DNA of 64,000 nucleotides from Deltaproteobacteria bacterium. Lineage in GTDB: Bacteria; Desulfobacterota; Syntrophorhabdia; Syntrophorhabdales; Syntrophorhabdaceae. Position 1 is the stretch's first letter. Each line of letters begins with the position of its first letter. Below the pieces are notes generated by a model. It had not been told where the DNA came from. It saw only the letters and a program-made list of their open reading frames with translations, and searched no databases. The DNA is taken from assembly GCA_029777945.1 (NCBI GenBank), contig JAKORG010000083.1, forward strand, positions 30,183 through 94,182. The letters run 5' to 3'. Below are positions 8,742 to 16,800 of this stretch, piece by piece. The translations under genes were made by a program, and so were the position numbers.

Positions 8742-10114
8742 TGGCAGGAAATATCTCTTTAACAGGCCTTACAAGTAATATCAACTGGACAAACCTTATA
8801 AATGACATGTTAAATGCAAAAAAGGCTTCTACTATTACACCCCTTGAAAACAAGAAGTCCAATTATCAGGCAAAGCTCTCTGCATACCAATCTTTTAATA
8901 GCCTTTTGCTAAGCCTTAAAAACTATATAGAGGACAATAAACTCGATAAGACTTCAGGTTATAATATCTACAAATATAATCTCACATCATCAAATACGAA
9001 CATAACGCCAGAAGATGTTATAGGCATCTCTCTTTCAACAGAAGCGAATATCGGTAACTACTCCATTGAGGTTACAAGTCTTGCCCAGGCAGAAAAGATT
9101 GCCTCTGATGCTCAGACATCAAAGACTACTGCATTAGGATTATCTGGAACAATTACCGTAAACAGTAAAGAGATTGCTATAGAGACAGAGGATACGCTTC
9201 AGTCAATAGCATCAAAGATAAATAGTGCCAGTGCCGGTGTTACTGCAAGTATTTTATCTATTTCAGATACAGAACATAGATTGACCCTTGAATCCCAATC
9301 AGAAGGCGCTGAAGGCATTTCCCTAATAGATGGTAGTAACATCCTTAAAACACTTGGCATATTAGATGGGTTAGATCAAAAGAAAAATATCATAACAGCC
9401 GGTGCAGATGCATCCTTAAATATAGATGGTTACACCATATCATCTTCATCAAATACCGTGGCCAATGCCATATCTGGTGTTACGTTGACCTTAAAGAAGA
9501 CAAATACAGGAGAACCCATAAAATTAGCTATAACAGAAGACCAGAGTGCCATAAGCGGTAAGGTCTCTGCAATGGTAAGCAGCATTAACAGCATACTCAG
9601 TTATATCAAGACCCAGAACACCTATTCTGGTGAAGGTTCAACATCTTCTCCTCTTATGGGTGACATAAACCTCCAGATGGTCCGTAATAACATAAACGAT
9701 GTCGTATTCCAGGAGGTAGAGGGAAACTCTACATACACTACAGCCTCATCTATTGGCTTAACTTTTAGCAAAGATGGCACTTTAAGCCTAAACACCACAA
9801 CCTTTAGTGATGCCTTAAGTGCCAACAGGACTGAAGTAATAAATGTCCTTACCCAGCTTGGTGATACCTTAAAGACAAATATGAATGTATATGTGAATCC
9901 CTTTACTGGAACTTTATCCCAGGTAGAAAAATCAATCAACGAGACAATAACCAGCATAGACAAAAGGATAGATGAATTAAACGAGCGTTTTGACAGGCAG
10001 ATGGTAGAACTTGAGAAAAAATATAACAGCCTTGAACTTCTTATCTCTTCGTCTAATCTTATGAAGAACTGGCTTACACAGCAAATAGACTATATGAAAA
10101 AGAGTAACAGTTAA
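8741..10114 (+). CDS. fliD: flagellar filament cap protein FliD (HAP2)
   Basis: FliD caps the filament tip and folds incoming flagellin. The 457-residue product has the N-terminal block GLTSNINWTNLINDMLNAKK, a central region with repeated DAxLNIDGYTISSSSNTV-type motifs around residues 215-255, and the C-terminal coiled segment with SSNLMKNWLTQQIDYM. Length is normal for the family. It is coupled to flaG and followed 15 bases later by fliS. Confidence 0.95.
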   Translation: MAGNISLTGLTSNINWTNLINDMLNAKKASTITPLENKKSNYQAKLSAYQSFNSLLLSLKNYIEDNKLDKTSGYNIYKYNLTSSNTNITPEDVIGISLSTEANIGNYSIEVTSLAQAEKIASDAQTSKTTALGLSGTITVNSKEIAIETEDTLQSIASKINSASAGVTASILSISDTEHRLTLESQSEGAEGISLIDGSNILKTLGILDGLDQKKNIITAGADASLNIDGYTISSSSNTVANAISGVTLTLKKTNTGEPIKLAITEDQSAISGKVSAMVSSINSILSYIKTQNTYSGEGSTSSPLMGDINLQMVRNNINDVVFQEVEGNSTYTTASSIGLTFSKDGTLSLNTTTFSDALSANRTEVINVLTQLGDTLKTNMNVYVNPFTGTLSQVEKSINETITSIDKRIDELNERFDRQMVELEKKYNSLELLISSSNLMKNWLTQQIDYMKKSNS

Positions 10115-10129
10115 AAAAGGGGGAAAAAG

Positions 10130-10630
10130 ATGACATTAAACGGCATCAAAAGTTATAAGAATACTGCAAACATTACTTCAGAGGAAGATAAAGGCCAGCT
10201 TCTTCTAAAGGTCTTTCAAAGGATACTTGAAAAGCTCGATTTGGCAGGTATTTATATAGAAAGCAAAAACTTTGAGAAAAGATACGAAGAGCTATCACAG
10301 ATAAGACAGGTCCTTGAGATACTGTATGACTGTGTTGATACCCAGTATGGTGAAATATCCCAAAATCTAAAGAACCTTTACCTTTACATTATAAAGCGCC
10401 TCGATGAGGCAAATGTAAAAAATGATATAAATGCAGTAATGGAATGCAAATCTCTTATAAAAACAATATACGAAGGTTTTGATGAGGCCTACAAAAAAGA
10501 GATAAGTGCTGGAAAAAAGAATCCCATTTCATCAGATATTTTATCAGTGGACTTAAAAAATAAAGAGATGCCGAACCTTAATTCAACAGTTAGCACCCCT
10601 ACGGCAGGTGGATACAGAAGTTATCTCTAA
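10130..10630 (+). CDS. fliS: flagellin export chaperone FliS
   Basis: FliS binds the flagellin C-terminus and prevents premature polymerisation. The 166-residue protein has the helical bundle pattern (GQLLLKVFQRILEKLDLAG; LKNLYLYIIKRLDEANVKND; INAVMECKSLIKTIYEGF) in the first ~130 residues. About 30 further residues form a flexible tail not found in short FliS proteins. A GGGGGAAAA Shine-Dalgarno precedes the ATG. Last gene of the flaG-fliD-fliS unit. Confidence 0.92.
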   Translation: MTLNGIKSYKNTANITSEEDKGQLLLKVFQRILEKLDLAGIYIESKNFEKRYEELSQIRQVLEILYDCVDTQYGEISQNLKNLYLYIIKRLDEANVKNDINAVMECKSLIKTIYEGFDEAYKKEISAGKKNPISSDILSVDLKNKEMPNLNSTVSTPTAGGYRSYL

Positions 10631-10691
10631 AGGTGTCAAGGTGTTTGAAAAAGATAAACTCTTTATAAAATGACAAAATATTGACACCTTT
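10629..10691 (+). terminator. long-stem inverted repeat after fliS
   Basis: AAAGGTGTCAA (10629-10639) is perfectly complementary to TTGACACCTTT (10681-10691), an 11-bp stem around a 41-base AT-rich loop. It overlaps the fliS stop codon and is followed by TTATCTTT. The wide loop makes it a weaker terminator candidate than a tight hairpin, but it marks the end of the operon. Confidence 0.45.
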
Positions 10692-10724
10692 TATCTTTAA
10701 CCCCTACAAAAACATTACAGATAT

Positions 10725-10736
10725 TGACTTAAGTCA
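10725..10736. repeat. 12-base perfect palindrome upstream of the sigma-54 promoter
   Basis: TGACTTAAGTCA is a perfect palindrome centred 18 bases before the -24 element of the next feature. It could be a binding site for a dimeric regulator. Sigma-54 activators generally bind further upstream but promoter-proximal sites exist in flagellar systems. Function is inferred from symmetry and position only. Confidence 0.35.
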
Positions 10737-10747
10737 TTTGAATCATG

Positions 10748-10763
10748 TGGCACTTTTATTGCA
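10748..10763 (+). promoter_or_regulatory. sigma-54 (RpoN) -24/-12 promoter
   Basis: TGGCAC, 5 bases, TTGCA matches the -24/-12 consensus TGGCAC-N5-TTGCW exactly. Transcription would start near 10774, about 54 bases before the ATG of the first large glycosylation gene (10828). Sigma-54 control with an enhancer-binding protein is common for flagellar genes and would tie this island to flagellar assembly. Confidence 0.8.
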
Positions 10764-10827
10764 TATATTTTCATAGCTATTAAAGCAAGTCTGCAGGAAT
10801 ATATTTTTTTAAATTAAAGGGGCCCCT

Positions 10828-11757
10828 ATGAAGAAAAAAAATAAGAGAGTTAAGACAAAAAAGAAATCCCCCGGGATAATATCAAAAAGTACAGATAGAA
10901 GTGCGCACTTCACAGACGGAGATAGCTATTATTTCTATAATTTAGGCATGCTATTGGGAGAAAGAAAAAAAACAATAGTTCAGGTAGGTAGGGATAAGAA
11001 GTTTTTCGATGCCCTTGAAAAGGGGTTAAAGGCAGCTAATAGGTCAGGGATTGTATTTTATTGCGTTGACCCGGATTCAGTGAATGAAACATTAAATACA
11101 GGGAATAATCAAGGTATATTTAACTCAGTTGAGTATATTTCTTTATCAGCCGTAGACTGTGCAAAGAGGTTTGAGGATAAAAGTATAGATGTTATTTTCC
11201 TTAAAGGTGGTTATGACTTTTATAATCTATACGATGTTATTGATGCATGGTATCCAAAACTGAAAGATAGTGGCTGGCTTTCAGGTTATTGCCTTTTTTA
11301 TGACGAAGGCAATTTAGAAAGGTTTGCAGGGGAAAAGGGACTTGGTTTTTCAATACTTAAAAGACCTCTTACAGATAATATCTTTGAGCTATATCCAGAA
11401 GATATTGTATCTGGATTAAAAAAAATTCAAGATTATCTAAATTGTGGGATGCTTTTAGATGCTGACCAGGTTATAAATCGTATTATAACAGCGTATCCCC
11501 ATTCGCCTTTTTTAACTAATCTAAAGGCAGAGCTTGATTATAGGTGCGGAAAGACATTAGAGGCTAAAAAACAATTTGAAAGGATTATAGACATGTGGCC
11601 TTATCATGTAAGGGCAATGAATAACCTCGGGGCAATTGAGGCAAACACAGGTTACCCAAAAAAGGCAAGGGCACTATTTGAAAAGGTCCTTGAGATTGAC
11701 CCGGGTAACGAGGATGCAATAGCATCTCTCGATGAGATGGGAAGATTAGGTCTTTAA
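10828..11757 (+). CDS. methyltransferase-like protein with C-terminal TPRs (flagellar modification island)
   Basis: A 309-residue protein with a very basic N-terminus (residues 1-20). Residues ~50-190 resemble a Rossmann-type class I methyltransferase domain: a TIVQVGRDKKFFDALEKGL first strand and glycine region, then SIDVIFLKGGYDFYNLYDVI in place of the usual DAxHxYEx segment. The G-x-G-x-G loop is degenerate, so catalysis is uncertain. Residues ~195-305 are TPR helices (MNNLGAIEANTGYPKKARAL). First gene after the sigma-54 promoter; 13 bases before the radical-SAM gene. SD is the AAGGGG just before the ATG, within a GGGGCCCC palindrome. Confidence 0.6.
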   Translation: MKKKNKRVKTKKKSPGIISKSTDRSAHFTDGDSYYFYNLGMLLGERKKTIVQVGRDKKFFDALEKGLKAANRSGIVFYCVDPDSVNETLNTGNNQGIFNSVEYISLSAVDCAKRFEDKSIDVIFLKGGYDFYNLYDVIDAWYPKLKDSGWLSGYCLFYDEGNLERFAGEKGLGFSILKRPLTDNIFELYPEDIVSGLKKIQDYLNCGMLLDADQVINRIITAYPHSPFLTNLKAELDYRCGKTLEAKKQFERIIDMWPYHVRAMNNLGAIEANTGYPKKARALFEKVLEIDPGNEDAIASLDEMGRLGL

Positions 11758-11770
11758 GGGGGCTATATTT

Positions 11771-13828
11771 ATGTTTAATGGTGAACTCATTCCTACAAAA
11801 AGGGCGGTTATTGATGTAAACAGGGTTTGTAATGCAAAATGTAAGATGTGTTACTACACCTACGATAATACAAAATGGACAAAAACATCTGATGACATTA
11901 AAAAGGAATTAATAATGGCAAAAAAAAGGGGTAATACGTCTGTAGACTTCACAGGTGGAGAACCAACTATACACCCTGATATGCCTGATGTTGTTAGATT
12001 TGCAGAATCAATTGGTCTTCATACGTGCATTATAACAAACTCTATTGCATTGGATAAGATTAAAAGGATAGTTGATGCAGGCTGCAGGGAATGGCTTGTC
12101 TCAATTCATGGCTACGAAGACAAGCATGACGAGCTTTTAGGTGTCAAAGGCGCATGGGATAAGATGCTATCTACAGTAGATTATCTCAATAGTCAAAGTT
12201 GTTTTGTCAGGGTTAACTGCACACTTACCAGATATAATTACAGTGACCTTCCGACACTTGCAAAATTCTACATAGACTATGTAAAGGCAAGGATAGTCAA
12301 CTTTATAAACTTCAATCCCCATTACCAGTGGGGTGAGGTAAGTCAGCCAGAGGTCTTTTCAAAACTAAATGAGGTTCAGATTAAGGTTTCAGAGGTAGCA
12401 CCATTTCTCAAAGAAGCACTTAAAATGCTTGAAGAATACAATACATGGGTCAATGTGAGGTATTATCCTTTTTGTATGTTAAAGGGTTATGAGACCCATA
12501 TATGCAATAATCCGCAAGTCATGTTTGACCCTTATGAGTGGGACTATGGTGTTCATCCTAAAACAGAAGAAAAATATCTTGCCTATGCAAGGTATTTGCA
12601 GGCAAACATTAATTCTTGCGAGGATAAATGTGGTTCGTGTGGTATCTTAAACGTATGTGGTGGTATAAACAGAAATTACGCCAAAATACATGGATTTTCA
12701 GAGCTTGAGCCGTATTCTGAAGTGGCAGAACACCCTTATCATTTCAAAAAAGACCTTGAGGCAGATATAATAATACCTGCATATAAGCCTTCAAGGAACT
12801 TGCAATATCTTCTTAATGAGATAGTAGAAAAATCCATTCAGCCCTATAACATAGTCCTTGTATCAAAGATTCAAAGTGCAGCAAAAAACAGAAACTATGG
12901 ACTTGAAAGGTCAAAAAGCCCCTACATAATAATGTGCGACGACGACATTCGCAATTTACCATACGGCTGGAACAGGGCTTTGATAGATGTATTAAAAGAA
13001 AACAGAGAAATCATAGCGGTCTCAGCAAGACTTATGAACCCAGACGGAACACCAGGCAGAAACACGGCCAATAATTTTGACCTTAAGACCCCACTTGTAA
13101 AGGTAGATTTTATACCTACTGCCTGCTGTGCCATAAGAAGAACTGACATGAGGTTTGATGAGAGATACATAAGGGCAGGCTGGGAAGACACTGATTTCTT
13201 TATGCAGATGAAGTCATCTCTTTCTGGATACATTGTAATTTGCAACGCTGTGAAGGTGGTGCACCTAAACGAAGAAAAAAATGTAGGTGGGACGCAGAAT
13301 TTATACAACGAAAGATTGTTTAAGGAAAAATGGTTAAAGAAAAAGACAGTTAAGGAAACCATAGAGGAGTTTATAGACAAAAGAGATTTCAAAGAGGCAT
13401 TAAATCTACTACACACAGAACTGTCAAAAACACCAAATGATGCAGAACTACTTAGCCTTTTAGGCTGTATCATGATTGAAATAAACCAGATAGAAGACGC
13501 AATTGAATGTTATTATGGAGCAGCATTATTAAGACCCAACGATGCAAAAATTTTAGTTAATTTTATTGAGGCAAGTAAAAAGATAGAAAAATACGACCTT
13601 TTAGAAAAGTTTCTTAAAAAGATGATGGAACTCAATCCTGACATACCTGAATTTCCATATTTAATGGCAGAGTGCCTTTGCTGGCAGGGTAGATTCAGTG
13701 AGGCCATAGATTTGCTGGATACTAATATAAAAAGATTTCCCGGCCACAAGGAATCTAAAATGCTAAAGAATTCTCTAACTGAATCTGTTAAAGGCCGTAA
13801 TAATCTGAATGCAGATTGGGGATTATAA
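11771..13828 (+). CDS. radical SAM / glycosyltransferase / TPR fusion
   Basis: Residues 1-320 are a radical-SAM enzyme: C20-x3-C24-x2-C27 binds the 4Fe-4S cluster, DFTGGEPTIHPD is the GGE motif, and a second cysteine group near residue 283 (CEDKCGSCGILNVCGG) resembles a SPASM-type auxiliary cluster site. Residues ~330-540 are a GT-A glycosyltransferase domain with DADIIIPAYKPSRNL, an IIMCDDDI metal motif and a GWEDTDFFMQ segment. Residues ~545-680 are TPRs. The fusion suggests that one protein both modifies and transfers a group, probably onto flagellin. The substrate cannot be named. 685 residues; no cysteine motif is missing. Confidence 0.75.
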   Translation: MFNGELIPTKRAVIDVNRVCNAKCKMCYYTYDNTKWTKTSDDIKKELIMAKKRGNTSVDFTGGEPTIHPDMPDVVRFAESIGLHTCIITNSIALDKIKRIVDAGCREWLVSIHGYEDKHDELLGVKGAWDKMLSTVDYLNSQSCFVRVNCTLTRYNYSDLPTLAKFYIDYVKARIVNFINFNPHYQWGEVSQPEVFSKLNEVQIKVSEVAPFLKEALKMLEEYNTWVNVRYYPFCMLKGYETHICNNPQVMFDPYEWDYGVHPKTEEKYLAYARYLQANINSCEDKCGSCGILNVCGGINRNYAKIHGFSELEPYSEVAEHPYHFKKDLEADIIIPAYKPSRNLQYLLNEIVEKSIQPYNIVLVSKIQSAAKNRNYGLERSKSPYIIMCDDDIRNLPYGWNRALIDVLKENREIIAVSARLMNPDGTPGRNTANNFDLKTPLVKVDFIPTACCAIRRTDMRFDERYIRAGWEDTDFFMQMKSSLSGYIVICNAVKVVHLNEEKNVGGTQNLYNERLFKEKWLKKKTVKETIEEFIDKRDFKEALNLLHTELSKTPNDAELLSLLGCIMIEINQIEDAIECYYGAALLRPNDAKILVNFIEASKKIEKYDLLEKFLKKMMELNPDIPEFPYLMAECLCWQGRFSEAIDLLDTNIKRFPGHKESKMLKNSLTESVKGRNNLNADWGL

Positions 13829-13830
13829 AA

Positions 13831-16800
13831 ATGCAACTGAACCAATGCGTGCCTCAGGCTATTTTTATACAGCTTGCAACTGCCTGCAATGCAAAATGTA
13901 TCAACTGCCCTTACATCTTTACTTACGGAGAAAAAGGTACACATAAAAAGGGAGTTATGGACGACAATGTATGGATCAAGATTGTCCACGATTTGAAAGC
14001 TATGAACTTTACAGGACAGGTTGGTTTCTACCTGCATCACGAACCTTTGCTTGTAAATTCACTTTTCGATAAGGTCGAGGACATAAATAGCAACACAAAG
14101 GCCTTTGTCGTCATTTCCACTAATAGATTTTTACTGACAAAAGAAAAGAGGAAAGCCTTAATCTCATCAAAACCACGAGTTGTGCACATCAATATTAATT
14201 CTGGTGATAAGGCAGAATATGAGTTAATGACTGGCTTAGTTTTCGATATTACAATTGAGAATACTAAGAGTTTTATTGAGGAAGCAAAAGGCAAGATTCA
14301 TATAGAGATAAACTGTCCGGTGTTGCCAGGAGTTGATACTGATTTGTTAAAGAATTTGTTTCCAGATGTGCAGGTCAATACGGATTATATGGCAACATCC
14401 AGGGGAGGTACCTTAACATGGGTTTATTGTAAATCATATTTAAACAGATTTAATCTTGAAAGTTACTGTTATCAACCTATTATAAACTTCAACATTCTTT
14501 ATGATGGCAGTGTTATTCTATGCTGTAATGACTGGCTTCATAAAACCAAAGGTTTGTTTTCAAAAGTGACAGAAAGCTCTATCTTTGAAATATATAACTC
14601 TGAACTAATGAAAAAAATTAGAGCTGAGTTTAAAAAAGGTGATTATAGTAGATTCTCTATGTGTACTTATTGTGCAAAGGAGATGGGCTTTACTATAACA
14701 AAAGAAAATGACAACTTAGCATCATTACATAAGGCCGTCTCATCTGATTTAAAACCAGTTAAAAGGGTACTTCTTACCAATATTAGGATGTTAGATTTTA
14801 CAGGGAGTGAAATTTACACGATGACACTTGCCAAAGGTTTGCGTAAGAGTGGAATAGATACTATCGTATATTCCAAATTTATTGGGGGAGTCATTGAGGC
14901 AGAACTAAATAGGGCTGGCATTCCTTTAGTAAACGACATTAATAAAATAAAAGAAGAGAAATTTGATCTGATACATGCCCATCATAATATAAACGCAATG
15001 GAACTCAGGTACCACTTTCCGGACATATCCATGGTATACATGTCTCATGGAGTTTTACCTGCCTTGGAACAACCTCCTTTTATTGATATCGGTATTGATT
15101 TATTTCTCGCGGTAAGTGAAGAGGTTAGACAGAATCTCATCAATAATGGAGTACCGGAGGAGAGGGTTCTCATATTGAGAAATATGGTGGATTCTGAATT
15201 ATTCAGAGAGTTAAGACCTGTAAATAAAGTACCGAAGAAGGTTTTGATCTTTAGCTACAAACTCAACGAACAGATGATTCTTGAGATTAAAAACTCCTGT
15301 AAGCGCCTGGGACTTGCATGTATAGAAGCGGGAAACTGGGATAATCCTGTGCATTACTATGATTTGCCTTACCTTATGAATGATGTGGACATAGTGATTT
15401 CATCTGGCAGAGGCATCATAGAAGCGATGCTATGTGGAAGGATCCCTTTAGTCATCGACAGGGGTTACATGGATGGTATGGTCACTCCTTATAACATACG
15501 GGAACTCATGAAGTGCAATTTTTCGGGAAGAAGGTACCGTATCAATTTTTCCAGAGAGACGTTTGAGTCTGAGATAGAGAAGTACAACCATTTATATGGC
15601 CAGGAACTCAGAAAAATATCGGTTGAGCTTTTCTCTGCTGATTATCTGATAAATCGCCTGGTTCAGATTTATATTGGTGTTTTACTCAGAAGAGAGAAAG
15701 AAAAACACACCAGAAAAGAACTTCCTGTAATCTTAGAAAAAATCCTGTCTTGCTATAGTGAAATCATAAACGTTAGCTCAAATCATGGGGCAAGATTTCA
15801 CGGGGGATCTGTCCGGTACAAAAGAGTAGGCCCGTCTATTCAACTGGAAGGACATCGTACAAATATTCGAATCCCTTCTGGAGAGATAACCAGTATTCAT
15901 TCCGGAGACAATTTTCCTCAGCAGAACGCCGGAAATCTTACATGCCCAGAGAAAAAATTGGTTCATCCTATAGCTTTTTATCTGCCTCAATACCATCCTA
16001 TCCCTGAAAATGACAATTGGTGGGGTGAAGGTTTTACGGAGTGGACAAATGTGAGATCCGCAGTCCCTCTCTTTGAAGGACACATACAGCCAAGAATTCC
16101 CACTGAACTTGGCTGGTATGATTTGCATGATCTCGATGTGATTAAAAAGCAAGTTGAGTTTGCCAGGGAACATGGTATTTACGGGTTCTGTTTTTATCAT
16201 TACTGGTTTAATGGAAAACTTCTACTTGAAAAACCACTTGAGAACTTTCTCAATTGTTCTGAAATAGACTTCCCTTTCTGTCTTTGCTGGGCAAACGAAG
16301 ATTGGACAAGGGCATGGGACGGAAGAAGTGGAGAGGTACTCATCAAGCAGGAGTATTCAGCGGAAGATGATTTATCCCATATCCGTTATCTTATTCCGTT
16401 CCTCAAAGATGAAAGATACATAAAAGTGGATGGAAAGCCTCTTCTTCTCGTCTACAGGATAAGCAAACTTCCCGATCCTTTGAAAACCACAGAAGTCTGG
16501 AGAGAGGAAGCTAAAAAAGCAGGAATAGGGGAACTATTCTTGTGTAGTGTAGAAAACTTTCCCGAGGACCGTAGAGATCCAAGACATTTCGGTTTTGATG
16601 CATCTATTGAATTTCAGCCAGACTTTGTAAATCTTGGAAATCCTCTTCCGCCCGAAAAATATAACGGAGTAAGGGTTTACGACTATAGGCAGGTAGTGGC
16701 AGAAATGCTTCGTAAGGAACCAGCCGATTATCCTCGGTTTTTCTGCGTTTTTCCTCAGTGGGATAATACCCCCCGAAGAAAGAAGGATGGCCTTGCTATT

